Notes under the pieces: generated by a model
Database searches by the model: none
What the model was told of the DNA's origin: nothing
Seen by the model: the letters and a program-made list of their open reading frames with translations, nothing else
Part shown: piece by piece, positions 28,085 to 40,583 of the stretch
Position numbering within the stretch: the first letter of the stretch is position 1
Layout of the letters: each line of letters begins with the position of its first letter
Translations under genes and position numbers: made by a program
NCBI GenBank assembly: GCA_009859145.1
Contig: VRVR01000034.1
Coordinates: 50,276-114,275 of the forward strand
Direction: 5' to 3'
DNA: 64,000 nt
Origin: Andalucia godoyi
Taxonomy: Eukaryota; Discoba; Jakobea; Jakobida; Andaluciidae

Positions 28085-31000
28085 ATGAGTGACCGGCAGG
28101 ACAAGATTGCGGCAGGACGCGCAAAAGTATGATTTCTTCCCTTCTTTTTTTTCCTCCCCTTCTGTTTACGATGTTGCATGCATCTGTCCCGCCTGCATCC
28201 TATGAAAAAGATGAAGTCTCACAGATTTTCTTCCCGCCTTTCGTTCTGTCTGGTTCCCCTCACCTTTTTTTCCAACCTCTTTTTTTTTCCTGGTTGAATT
28301 GATGCGCGTAGTGGAATGAAGAAAAGGCACGCCGAAAGAATGAAGCAGATCGAGCTTCGTTGGAATCTACAAGTTCCAAAACTTCGAACGATCGACTCTC
28401 TTCTGAATCAAGGGACGCACTGCTGCTACAACCACCACCGCCGTCGTCATCCACCACTACCTCTTCCTCTTCCACAGGTATCACAGCCACTTCCCAGACC
28501 TCGGCACCATCTTATGCGTCCAAATCGGGGGAAATCGAAAAGATCACGCAAGCTTTGGGAATTGGACCGTCGCATCCGGTATGTCTTGATACAATTCTGA
28601 CGACTTTTCTTTTTGATTTCTGTTTTTAATAATCCTTTATACGCCGTTTCTGCAGTAGTACTCACTTGCCCCCTTTCCCTTTTTTTCCCCCAATTCCGTA
28701 ATTACGGTGCCAGCTGTTCGAAACGATCCAACACATTGTCCAGAACGTTGATGTGGATGTATCTTCTATGTTGGCAGGCAAGCAGCTGCCCACAGAAGGC
28801 TCTCCCAAGGAACTGTACGTGTCGCTGCTCAAGGATGCGTATATTGATATTGCAAATCTGAAATCGCGCATTGTCCAACTGAAAGATGAGGAATTGGATC
28901 TTGCGCAGTCCGAGTGGATTGAAGAATCTCGACGACTGTCGATGTTGATGCGAGAGACGCTTGACAAGGATGTGACGATCGAAGAATTACGCATGAAGCT
29001 TACCGCGTCGCTCGATGACGGTGAGCGGCTACGCAAGCGCATTGGCCAAATGGAAAATCGGTTGAAAGAATTGACTCCTTTCGAAGCCAAGTCAAAATCC
29101 CTTTCGGACCTCGTGTCGAATCTCGAAAAGAAAAATGAGGCGCTGAGCAAAGACATCATGTCTCTGCATGTCACTGTCGAGAAGTTGACAGAAGAAAAGA
29201 AGGAAACGGAAAGATTCTTCAGGGGCGAATCGCAGAAGCAGCAGGATATCGCCCTTGCGCTGAAGCAGGAGTGTACGGCTTTGCGGGAGGAAAAGGAAAA
29301 ATTGCAAGGCGAACAGCACATTCTTTTGGAGGACTTGTCTCGTGCAGAGAAGGACAAAAGTCGGATCGCGCAGGACAAGGAACGGGCAAAAGCGGAACTT
29401 GAGGAGTTGATTGCGGCTTTGCGACAGGAAAAGGCGTTGTTGATTGAACAGTTCACGGCAGACAAGCACCATTTGAAAAATGACGTGGACTCTGTGAATT
29501 CTGAAAACGAGGTTTTGAAGCACCAGGCAGATTCTGTCAAGAACCAACTGCGAGAAGCCTTGACTGCTCTCAACCAGAAAAACGCGGAGATCAAAGTTCT
29601 ACAAGCGAACATGTCGAATTTCTCTCAAGAGCGCGTAGATCAGCTGGATCTGTTGAAAAAGAAGCTGCAAGCTGCGATAGACGAAAGAGATGCGGTGTTA
29701 CAGGATGCGGCAGCAGTGTCACAGCAGTGTCAAACTCTTACTGTGCAAGTTCATCACGCCGATGCGGAGAAAATAGCGCTTTTGGCATCCGTTGATGAAT
29801 TGCAGAGTCTGCGCTCCAACGTCCAAAGCCTTCAGGATGCCGTGGCATCTGCAACAATGCAGCTGCAAGACGCCCAGAAAGAACGGGAATCTCTGTCATC
29901 GGAAGTTCATCGTCTGCGGGCAGAAGTCGAATCGGTCACGTTGGCATCTGTGGAGCTGCAATCGAAGCTGGACGCTGCCGTGCACGATCGCGAATCTGCA
30001 CTCAGCGAACTGGCGCACATGAAAAAAGACCATCTTGCGTCTGTGAATGCAAAGGACTCGGAAATTTCTGATCTGCTCGCGCAAAATGCATCGCTGCTGT
30101 CATCCGGTCAAAACAGTCTTGTTTCGGTGAGCGAGATGCTGCAATCGGTAACTGCAGAGCGAGATGGTCTTTTGGAAACCAGCCACCAGCTTTCGGCAAC
30201 GATCAGCGAGTTGAAGCAACAGCTGACCGAGCTGTCCTCTTCGCACGAGTCCAACTTGCAGCAGTGGAGGAGTCGCGAAGCAACAGCAGCGGAGCGTCTT
30301 GCTGTGGCCATACAGTCGTTGCAGAATGCTGAATTGCTCTCAGCGTCATTGAAGAGTGAGCGAGATCAGGCACTGCATACACTCGCAGAGGAGCGCACTT
30401 CATTTGCTACTCAGATGGAACAGCAAAGTGTTGATGTGAAGAATGCCTTGTCGAACGCTTCTCAGCTCTCAGCAGAAAAACAGACACTGATCCAGCAGGT
30501 TGGTGTCCTGCAAGGAATCATTAACACCTTTGAGATATCCAAGGATTCTACAGTGACGAACTTGTCTAGAGAACGAGACGAAGTCGTGGAGCGCATCAAA
30601 GAACTGCACAAGGACCTGGAACTGGTGACACAGGATCGAGATGCTCATCACCACCGATTCTCAGAAGCACTTGTTGAATTGGAAGCAATGCGCGACGACC
30701 TGTCGCAAAAAACAAAGGTTTTTGAGAGCGAACTTGCAGAACTGGCAGATCTGAGGTCGACACTGTCTGATGAACGTGCCTCGCATTTTCGAATCGTCGA
30801 AGAATTCGAATCCAAGATTGAGTCTCTGAAGCGAGAGAATGAGACGTTGACCGAGACACTGGAGAGTGCTGAAGAGGAGCATCGGGAATTGCAGGAGGTT
30901 GTGGAAGTTGTGCGCGAGACTCAGGAGAATCTTGCTGTGCAGAATACCGAGAATTTCAATTTGAGACAGAGTCTGTCGCGCTTGCAGGACGAACTCTCTG

Positions 31001-34000
31001 CGCTTCGACCCCTTGTACATTCGAAAGATCAACAATTGTCAACCGCTCTTACTCGATGCGAATCGTTGGAATCGCAGCTCAAGATGTTGGAATCAGAAAC
31101 GGAGAGTGGCCATGTTCGTTTGGTGCAAGATCTTGCTGCCGCAACAGAGGAAAAGTCGAAGTTGCAGCTGGAGGGATCCCAACTTTCCAAAACCGTCCAA
31201 GAAAGCTGTGCGCTCGTTTGCGAGAGAATTCTTCACCCGCTGCGTGAAATTTTGGATAGAACTGCTGCATCAGAATCCAGGGAACCGCTTTCTATTCAGG
31301 AAGCCATCATTGCTGCTGCTGTTCTTTGTGATGAACTATCCGTTGTGTTTACGTTTAACAAATCGCGTGCTGCCCAGTTGTGCGACGAAATCAGTGCCGT
31401 GCAAAACAATCTTTCTCAAACCCAGGCGCTCCTTGCAGACTCGGAAAGAGAGGTACAGAATCTTCACCACCAGTTGCAGCAGGCGTCCAGTGAGATGCAG
31501 AAGAGTTCGACGGCTCTCATGCAAGCACAGGAGCGTGAGTCGCTGGCGGCTGCCGAGTTGAAACTGCTTCAAGAAGGTGCAGTGCTGAACCAAGAACAGA
31601 TCGCTGCCGTATCCGCAAGACTGGAGTTTCAGCAGCAGCGGCGCGTGGAGTTGGAGGCAGAACGCAATGCAGCAGACGAGGATCGTCGAGCGCTTTCTGC
31701 AGAAAATGAGCGCTTGAAACAAGAGTCTTCCAAACAGCATTCGGAATTCACTTCCGTAACAGATGCGAATCTTGATTTGCGAGACAAGTTGCTTGCAGCT
31801 GAAATGGAAGGATCGTCGTGGAAACAGCGATTCGAAGAGATCGAAGGGCAGCGAAAGCAGGAAGCGGCAGCACTTGTCGAAGCGCGATCTTTGCTGTCGT
31901 TCCACGCAGACCAGAAAGAGGTTTTGGCGGTCGCACAGGAATGCATGCTGAAATCCTTACAGGACCAGTACCAATGCGCTCTTGTCGAAAAGGAGTTGCT
32001 GACATCCAGCTCTGACGAGTTGAGAGCGACTTTGGACGTCGAGAGAGCCGAGCGGATCCAACTGGCGCAGAATTTCACAGTCGTTCGCCAAGAATACATG
32101 CAGACGATGGAGAGATTGCAGGCGTTGGAATTGCGAAACTCGCAGCTGGAAGAAGAAATGTCGAGATTGAAATACGATTTGCTGAAGGCGAATGCGGATT
32201 TATCGTTCAGTTCACGAACACAGGCGGCAGTGGACTCCTTGACCGAACAACTGTCCGTTACCAGCCGTGAAGCGCAAAGTCTTTTGGAGGAATTGCAGTT
32301 GCACAAGAATCGTCTGCAGAGTGCTGCGAGTGCTCTCGAATCATCACAATTGGAGAATCAACGACTGTTGAAGTCGTTATCGGAAGTACAGGAATCAAGT
32401 TCTCTTGCAAGTGTTTCTCTTCACGAGGCCGTTTCGCAACGGGACCTGGCAATACAGAAAGAACAGTTGTGTGTTTTGCGAATTCTCGACCTGGAAAGAG
32501 AGCTTGCATCGAATCACGCCTCGATGGAATCAACTTCTAGTCTCCTGCGCGACTCTCAATCTCGAATTGCAGTGCTCATTTCACAAGTCAAGGAGCAGGA
32601 GGCGACAGGATCGCATGTTCGCGCTGAGGACGATGTGACCTCGACTTCCGATTCAACCATTGATACTCTGATGCACAATTTGGAGTCCCAAGAACAACGC
32701 GTACAGGAGCTTGAGGCTGACCTGGAGCGCAAGCAGGAGATCATTCTGCGGTTAGAAGAGGACCTCTCAGACCTTGCATCCCGTGTAAAGAATGGTCAGT
32801 CGCATGCTGCAGAAGTGGAGCGTCGGTTGGCAGAAAAGGACTCAGTGCTGGTGGACGTCCAAGCAGAACGTGAAGCACTGTTGCTCCGATTGGCAGCCAT
32901 GCAAGAAACCGTGGACGCGCTGCAGCATGATATTGGCCAACGAAAGAAAGAGGACGAGGCCGCTGCCATTTCCGAAACCGTGGTTGTGCTGAAGGAAATG
33001 AACAATCAACTGGATGCGAAACTGTCGAAACTTGCTGGTGAGAAACAGGATGTTGAACGGCATCTGAGATCTGCAGTCGAAACCATCAGGGAATTTGAGT
33101 CACACAATCGTTCGTTGGCAGAACAGTTGGAAGATGCGAGACAACAGCTTGCGGATGCGATTGCACAGAACATCCATATTGCGATGGAGTTAGCGGAGTC
33201 TCATGGAGAAGTGACTGGCTTTACCAGGATTGACACCTCCATGTCGACCAGTCCCATGGCAAGCGGGTATGTTGATATTGCTGTTGGTACTCCGAAGCCA
33301 TTACTTGTTTCGAATGTTTCGCTTCAATCTACCAACGAACACATGGTCCTGATGTTGGAACGGAAGCTATCCGCCGCCATGGATCAAATACGAGAACGCG
33401 ATTCGCACATTTTGATTTTGAAGGATCAGATTTCCGATTTGCGGGACCAGCAAGCCCACTTAATAGAAGACTCAGTCCACATTAGCCGCGAACTTGATGC
33501 GCAGCGGTCAGTCTTTGAACGATCTACATCTCCAATGGTATCCGCAGCTTCGGGCTTTCCCAGTGCTGCGAATGGGCGAGGTGAGTTGGTGGATGAGGAT
33601 GCGGCACGTGAAATCGAAGGCAAGGAGTGCATCAACTTCCAGGAGGAAGAGCATGCGCTTGAATCCGCACTGCGCTCTCTTCAGCAGGCATACGCTTCGC
33701 TTCGAGAGGAAAACAGCCGCCTCGAATTGGTCAAAGTTGAGCAGACCGCCTGGATTTCCCAACTTGAAATGCGATTGCGCGAGTGTGCCAAGGAAATTTC
33801 CGAAAAGGAATCTCACCTATCCAACTTGCGGAGCTCTTATGAAGATACCATCTCTCGTGTTGCTTCTTTGGAGGACGAATACCGCGCGTTCCGAAAATCC
33901 GGTTCTCAGGAAGAAGCCGAGTTGAAGCGACGACTTGCACTCTCGGAGGAGGAGATGAAATCCTTGCGAGGGACGCATGCAGCAACCGTGCGTGACCTGA

Positions 34001-35220
34001 ATACGGCGAGAACCCAAATCGAATGCTATCGAGAAGAAATCGGACACGTGATGAAGGAACTGTCAGTTGCACTGGCGGAGCGCGATTCGCTGCGGTCCGA
34101 ATATGAACATCGGGATCGAGAGAGGGAACAAAGGACGTTGCATGAGAAGCGGCAACTTGAAGAATCCAATCAGGTCCTGCGTCAAGAATGCGACACAGCG
34201 CGCAAGGTTGCTGCCGAACTTGAGAGCGAAATAAGGCATCTGGTGCGCGTCGGCCACACGCAGAGATCTGAAGATGCAAAGGATCAACAACTGGCCTACA
34301 TCAAGGACATGAATCGTGCTTTAGTAGAGCAGAAGAATTTGATGCGTAATTTGCTGTCACCGCGTCTGTATCGATTGCTGTATCAGCCAGGCAAAGGCTT
34401 TATGGTGGGTCTGGAAATGTCGGACTTGTCTGCATTCCCAGGAGGCCGGGGTCGTGCGTCGAAAGCATCACGTTTCTGGAAGCACGCGTTCACGATGGTG
34501 TTGTGCATTGTACGCCTCAGACGGCTGGCTGTTCTTCGACGCAGCCACCCCATCCCGTTTGTCATGCCACAGCAGCAGCCCATGCCCCAGCCCCATGCCC
34601 ACGTGCCATTGCATAACAGGGAAGCAGAAATCGCTTCGTATGTGTCGTCATTGAAGAAGCTGCTCAAGCAAAAGGATGAGGAGCTGACGATGTTGAAGAC
34701 GCACCTCTCCACTTCAAATACAGCGGGTCTTGGTGTGCCCGCGCCGTCGTTCAATCCATCGGGAAGTTTCTCCGCAAGCAGCGGTCCTCTACGTGGCGGA
34801 TCCGGTGTTCTGCCACTCGAAGCGTTACGCACAGAATATCGCGTGCTGGCCGAAAAGGCTCGCCAGCTGCGATCGGATCTCGAGTCGTCTCAGATGCGCG
34901 AGAATGCCGAAAAACGTGCGAGAATTCGAATCGAGCAGGAGCTCGAAGCAGCCTGTAAGCGGATCCGCGAAGAAGAAAGCAAATCTGCAGACTGGCGTCG
35001 AGAGTATGAACAGGCGCTGAAAAGGTTGGAGGAGGAACGCAGAGTAGGTGTGTACATGGCCTCGTCTGCTGGTCGCTCGTTTGGAGCGTCTGGAGTTGCG
35101 ATGACGGGGATGGCTGCCGCCGCGGACCTGCGGCCAAGTGCTGTCTCTCCGGAACGCGAAAACCGTCACTTGTATTCGGGGGCAAGTGGGGTGGTCCGAA
35201 GCAACTATCGAAGATATTAA
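28085..35220 (+). CDS. Pericentrin/AKAP450-like giant coiled-coil protein, three exons
   Basis: About 2271 residues. Exon 1 28085-28126; intron 28127-28311 (GTATGA...GTAG); exon 2 28312-28578; intron 28579-28713 (GTATGT...CCAG); exon 3 28714-35220; all phase 0. The start MSDRQDKIAAGRAKWNEEK resembles the first residues of AKAP450 and pericentrin (acidic, then K-x-x-AG-[KR]-x-K). Residues 150-1960 are nearly unbroken coiled coil. Near residues 1965-2050 comes a stretch of PACT type: ALVEQKNLM, RLYRLL, then a basic ASRFWKHAFTMVLCIVRLRRL. PACT targets these proteins to centrosomes and basal bodies and binds calmodulin. About 220 further residues with a short coil and a Gly/Ser tail follow. Similarity at both ends is suggestive, not proof. 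Confidence 0.75.
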
Positions 35221-35364
35221 TTTCGCCGTCCCCTTCCCCTTTCCATTTTTGCTGCCATGTTCCCCCTTCCTTTCCCCTTTCCGTTTTCTCTCTGTTGATT
35301 CATAATTTTTTATTTTTTTTTAATTAAATTAAATTAATTGATAAAATACGTGATGTGTTCAATG
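35221..35364. terminator. Convergent 3' spacer with pyrimidine and AT tracts
   Basis: CCCCTTCCCC runs (35230-35285) followed by T/A-rich sequence (35305-35345). Probably holds the cleavage and poly(A) signals of both genes; no specific signal is proven. Confidence 0.4.
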
Positions 35365-38300
35365 TTATGCTTCTTTTCGCAGCCTTTTGGAGTTCGTCTC
35401 GAGGGCGTCGTCTGAATGCAATCGCTTGCGGCCCGATACACTACCTGTCTTTTCCTCAATGAGATTCGCCCATCTTTCCAGTTGTGTCTCAGAATCAGCC
35501 GCAGCAAGCTTGTTGGTCTTGAAAATTCCGGACACAGTCGCGACCTGGATTCCATGCTTGAGCCATTCCTTCACCTTGTCGCAAAACCGAGTTTCCTCGT
35601 CCAACACACAAACCGGGAGCGCACCAAATACACGCAGAAAAATGGAATGAATGAGAGACCACTCGCGTTGAGCAGTTGACCATTCAAACTTCCCCCGGAC
35701 CATAAGAAGTCTGCAGGAGGCATCCAAATACGCTCTACAGGATTCCATTGCGATGTCCGGGTGCACGCCATACTCATCAAGAGCGAATTTCCACAGCGGC
35801 GCTTGCAACGCTGCCCATCGATCCACCACAATTTTCAAATCTGATGCATTCGAAAATGCGGCAAGGGCTCCATACACAAAAACAACCGTGCGCTGCGCAC
35901 GTCGCATTGTCAGATGGTATCTAGAATCCGACCGCATGATGCAATAACGAGTGCTACCAACAAATGCCATGCGGCGATCCGGAAAACGCACGTCCAGCGA
36001 GCCCTTGTCGAAGAGCGCGGTGATCAGCACATCAGCACTCTTCAACAACAGTGGATCTGAAATCAACGTCTGAAATATGTTGAGGGACAGCCGTGCCAAG
36101 CGGATCATCAATGGGAAAACGACATTCGAACCACGATCCATCAAGTCTCGAATGCAGGAACTCACATCGCGAAGCTGAGGTAACAAAACAGAAAGGTGCG
36201 AATTCTCCTCCTCCGCATCTTGAGTGGCCATCTGTACATCATTCTCATGGACAGAGAGTGGGTAATTTTCTACTTCCCAGGGGAAACGAACCCGCTCCAG
36301 CTGCTGAAAGTAGATATTACGGCTCCGCTTCGCGGAATCGATGCAGCGGCGGACTCTCTGAACCCAGCAGCCCCACTTGTCGAAAATGGGGGCGAAGCTT
36401 GTGCTTGACCGATACTTCTGATTGCCCAAAACTTTTGCAATCCAAGACACAAGAGACGAGCAAACATCTAAGGAGGTTGGTTGAGAATCCAGAGCATCGA
36501 AGTAGGATGTCAAACAGGCATTCACATCATCTAAAATAATCTCGGAGCCTCTCGAACCAGACAACAAGAACGCACGCTTCCGGTAAAGCTTGGCGGAAAA
36601 GAAATACTTGAGCCAGTGTGGGATATCCGAACAGCGGCCGAGAACAAACAGCATCTTGTTGATAAGAAAAAGAACAAACTCCTTTCGAGATTTCTTCTGA
36701 GAATATTCAAAATCAGCAAGAAACCCAAATGACAGACACTGCGGGACAGCGATATTCTTCATTTCTCGACAAGGAACGATCTTACCGTCCGAAGACACGT
36801 CTCCATAGACTCCGGCATACAGTCCGGTAACGGACCGGACACTGCGAAGAAATTCCCACAGAACGTCCACGAGCGACGCGCTACACGACTTCAAGGACAG
36901 CCAGTAACAAGCACGCTGGACAATCACGGTGCGAGTAAGATAGCAGGAATTCAGAGACAGTTCGTGACCAGCATAAAGGAAAGAGTCCAGTCCAAGTTCA
37001 TGAATGACCTCAATACGTGGATAGCATTGATATGCAAGCTGAGTATAGCCGTCGCGCAAAATCCCAACCAGCTCGTTCTCGTCATCAACATCGACCGACG
37101 ATTCTCCGGAAAAACTCCTCCAAAAGATCATCAGCAGAGCCTTTTCTGCGTACTCGACAGCATTGACTCTCAGGAAAGCCTTGTCCGCTCCCTTTGAACC
37201 GCCAACAGAATGGTAAGTTGCAGTGGCTAATGCGTAGAAAAACTCAGGATACGCCTGAACTGGGTCAGGTACTTGCAGTGAACAGAATTCGGACATGAAA
37301 AGTTCCCGTCTTCCAGAAAGAACCAGCGAAGTTTCTGAACTCGAGCCGACATCCACGGGCGGGATTGCGAGATACAAGAGATGTCGGGAATCCGCGAGAA
37401 AGCGGTCAAATCCAAATCGTGAGTAAATGCTGGAAAGAGACTCCTGAATGACATCGAGGTCATCGCACTCATCGATGAGAACCTGCAGGTTTACCAGGAA
37501 AATGTTCCGAATTCCCGGCGGAAAAGGAACAGAGAGGCCTCGTTCTTCTTTGGCTTCCGGAGCAGGAGTGGATCTTGGATACTTCTTCAGCCTGTGCATC
37601 GGTGGTTCATGGGAACGAGATCCTGCGGAACCAAAATCCGTCATGTCAAAGAGCGCCAAACACTCTAAAATCCAGTCTTCTCCGTAGGTGACATGCCCAT
37701 ATTCATTCTTTTCCATCCGATAGTAAGGCTCGAGCTCTTCAAGCAAATCCGACCACCAGCCTAAGCCCGGACTGGAAAATGAAACCCATTGAAATCGTTC
37801 TCTAAGCCAGCGCAAAAACGGCAGCTTCCTGCCTTGTTCCAAATTCAGACACAGATATCGAGCGCAGCACGCTGCCAGCGACGGCGCTGGCGAAGAGACA
37901 AAAAAAACACACGCTTTGACGATTTCTCTCTCTCGAGCAACCACAGACGGAGAGCAACGGTCGGAGCTGACAGACAGACTTTTCTCAGTCAACAAGAGGT
38001 CCATAATAAAATAAACGCAGGAACCCCAGGGAGCGGTAGGGGGCATGGATACCAGAGAAACAAGATGCAACAATGTTCGCAGCAGAGTATACGCCACCTG
38101 AAACAGCAGCTTCGCTCCTTCAAGAGGCAGCAACAGGTCGTCCACAAGAACAAAGGCCTTGTTTTCACGTGCCACCATTCTCGACAAGACGACTTCACAA
38201 ACACGGTCCACAAATGCAACAATATTACCACGGGAGAACCAGCTGAACTCCTCAATTTGCACTGGATTGACAAACGGCCACCGGCTGGAAGCGGTCTTGA

Positions 38301-40119
38301 GACGCTCCATCACCGACGGCTTCGGACTCTCGGGTGTTGCGGGTAAGAATTTGGACCGAAGACGCTCGAACGCGGTTTCCTGCAATACGCAGCGCTCAGA
38401 AACAAGAGTCATGAAGTCATAGCAATCACATAAAGTGAGAGAATTCGTGTTTGAAATGAAGACAGAAAACTGAAGAGACGACAAGTGAGATTGCAAGAAG
38501 TCGCTATCAAGAACGCAGCCGAATACATGCCCAACACCCGCTTGCGTTCCAAAGCCACACATCTTCTGGGCTGCTTCATGCGACGGGTGGAGCACCCACT
38601 TGCACCAGCACGCAAGGAGCTCGCGAGGAACATTCTGCAATCCGTCTGTTGCCAGCGGATCCTCTTCAGGACGACTCGACGGCAAATCACGGAACAGGAC
38701 ATGCAAGTATTCTAGGAAATCCTTCTTGGAGATATCGCCAAGAAAACATGACGAAGCACAAAACGCCGCAAACAGGATACGTATGAACAGCGGAGAACTC
38801 CAAGTGAATCGAGAGCTGTGAACGTGAAAGATGATCTTCCGAATTGATTGGCCAATAGTGAAGGGAATGCGGGAGGCCAGATGGCTTCGGAGGTAGGAGA
38901 ATGCAACTTTGAGCACAAATTCTGCAAATCCCATGCTGCTCTGTCTTTGATCCAGAACCGTCTCGATGAAGAGCTGACAATCCAGCCGAGACTGGTAGTC
39001 CGCGTGGGCTTCCATGTTTTTGAAAGGTACCAAGCCACTCTTCTGAACAGGCAGCGCATCGTCTGTTCTCGGGAGCCCAAACAGTTCCATCAAATACCTT
39101 TCCACCGGCCTGTCAGTAATCTTTGCGGCTGCGGATGATGCAGCACCGGAAGTTGGCTTTTCCACAGCCAGCGAGTCCTCGTCTCTTTCGCTTAGATTCA
39201 TTTTCCATGTCGGAATTGACGGCTCAGGCGTCACGAGACTCCAATGTACGGAGTCCAGCCCATGGGCTGGCAACGACGCCACAGCCTTCGCAAGTTCATT
39301 GAAAAGGCACTCAAAGGTGCCTTGCACAAGAGAAATTGCAATCCACTCTCGCGGCTGCTCTTCTTGAACTTTTTGTTCAGTCAACCCACTGAACATTCGA
39401 AGATCTTGAAGAGAACGACACACCAGAGCATCTTCCTCGCCGAAAAACGCACGATTTGTCAATTTGACAGAGGATGGGTGCAGTATTTGCTGAAGCACCT
39501 GCTGCTCATTGTCCAACAGTTTGAGGCGGGAATCCACAAGGACTCTGTATGCTTGCGCATCCAAACCGAGGTTGAAGAAGATGTGAAACAGTTTCCGAAA
39601 ACACCGGTCTCGAAGACCTTTCATAGCATACGACTGTGGAATAAGTTCGACGTAGTTCTGCAGCACAATGATGTACGGTCTTGAAACGGGGCACACCGAA
39701 AGAAAATGCTGGCATATCCTCATTGACTCTGGGTACGCGTCAACCGCCTTGGCCGCGGACACGATGACTTCCACGAGGGACGATGGGAACGTAGACACAC
39801 TTGCCTGGGGAATGTGAAAAACATCCTTTGAAGAATCCACGATGATCGAGGATGCATGCTCGCTGCGTCGTAGTTTTCGGAATAGCAATTTTGATAAATT
39901 ATAGCAAGCATATCCATATAATTGAAGCATAGGTCTGCTCCACACGCTCTGTATCTGTTCCCAAAGTCGGCTGGCAAGAACGCTTCGAAGGAGGGATTCG
40001 GCACCCGTGTCGTCGCCTCGTAGCATGCACTTTAGCGCAGCATTGTACTTGTCCAAAAGCTCAGCCAACGATGGATCTCGAGAGAGATTCGCCGGTGGAA
40101 CCAGCGAAAACCGAAACAT
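35365..40119 (-). CDS. CABIN1/HIR3-like large helical-repeat protein
   Basis: 1584 residues from the ATG at 40119. The frame is open for 42 more codons upstream, but that leader looks unlike protein. The N-terminus (MFRFSLVPPAN, then LDKYNAALKCMLRGDDTGAESLLRSVLAS, then YGYACYNLSKLLFR) fits the opening of Cabin1/Hir3. There a short MxRxxxLxA start is followed by TPR-like helices. Cabin1/Hir3 is a scaffold of the HIRA complex, which deposits histone H3.3 independently of replication. The rest is alpha-helical, with no catalytic motif. It ends in a basic KRLHSDDALETNSKRLRK tail that could be a nuclear signal. No intron. The assignment rests on the first 80 residues and overall size. Confidence 0.55.
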   Translation of the reverse strand: MFRFSLVPPANLSRDPSLAELLDKYNAALKCMLRGDDTGAESLLRSVLASRLWEQIQSVWSRPMLQLYGYACYNLSKLLFRKLRRSEHASSIIVDSSKDVFHIPQASVSTFPSSLVEVIVSAAKAVDAYPESMRICQHFLSVCPVSRPYIIVLQNYVELIPQSYAMKGLRDRCFRKLFHIFFNLGLDAQAYRVLVDSRLKLLDNEQQVLQQILHPSSVKLTNRAFFGEEDALVCRSLQDLRMFSGLTEQKVQEEQPREWIAISLVQGTFECLFNELAKAVASLPAHGLDSVHWSLVTPEPSIPTWKMNLSERDEDSLAVEKPTSGAASSAAAKITDRPVERYLMELFGLPRTDDALPVQKSGLVPFKNMEAHADYQSRLDCQLFIETVLDQRQSSMGFAEFVLKVAFSYLRSHLASRIPFTIGQSIRKIIFHVHSSRFTWSSPLFIRILFAAFCASSCFLGDISKKDFLEYLHVLFRDLPSSRPEEDPLATDGLQNVPRELLACWCKWVLHPSHEAAQKMCGFGTQAGVGHVFGCVLDSDFLQSHLSSLQFSVFISNTNSLTLCDCYDFMTLVSERCVLQETAFERLRSKFLPATPESPKPSVMERLKTASSRWPFVNPVQIEEFSWFSRGNIVAFVDRVCEVVLSRMVARENKAFVLVDDLLLPLEGAKLLFQVAYTLLRTLLHLVSLVSMPPTAPWGSCVYFIMDLLLTEKSLSVSSDRCSPSVVAREREIVKACVFFVSSPAPSLAACCARYLCLNLEQGRKLPFLRWLRERFQWVSFSSPGLGWWSDLLEELEPYYRMEKNEYGHVTYGEDWILECLALFDMTDFGSAGSRSHEPPMHRLKKYPRSTPAPEAKEERGLSVPFPPGIRNIFLVNLQVLIDECDDLDVIQESLSSIYSRFGFDRFLADSRHLLYLAIPPVDVGSSSETSLVLSGRRELFMSEFCSLQVPDPVQAYPEFFYALATATYHSVGGSKGADKAFLRVNAVEYAEKALLMIFWRSFSGESSVDVDDENELVGILRDGYTQLAYQCYPRIEVIHELGLDSFLYAGHELSLNSCYLTRTVIVQRACYWLSLKSCSASLVDVLWEFLRSVRSVTGLYAGVYGDVSSDGKIVPCREMKNIAVPQCLSFGFLADFEYSQKKSRKEFVLFLINKMLFVLGRCSDIPHWLKYFFSAKLYRKRAFLLSGSRGSEIILDDVNACLTSYFDALDSQPTSLDVCSSLVSWIAKVLGNQKYRSSTSFAPIFDKWGCWVQRVRRCIDSAKRSRNIYFQQLERVRFPWEVENYPLSVHENDVQMATQDAEEENSHLSVLLPQLRDVSSCIRDLMDRGSNVVFPLMIRLARLSLNIFQTLISDPLLLKSADVLITALFDKGSLDVRFPDRRMAFVGSTRYCIMRSDSRYHLTMRRAQRTVVFVYGALAAFSNASDLKIVVDRWAALQAPLWKFALDEYGVHPDIAMESCRAYLDASCRLLMVRGKFEWSTAQREWSLIHSIFLRVFGALPVCVLDEETRFCDKVKEWLKHGIQVATVSGIFKTNKLAAADSETQLERWANLIEEKTGSVSGRKRLHSDDALETNSKRLRKEA

Positions 40120-40583
<464 letters not shown>

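Noticed and set aside
28662-29612. 316-codon minus-strand frame
   Set aside because: Antisense to the pericentrin-like coiled coil, rich in Phe/Ser/Cys as such shadows are.
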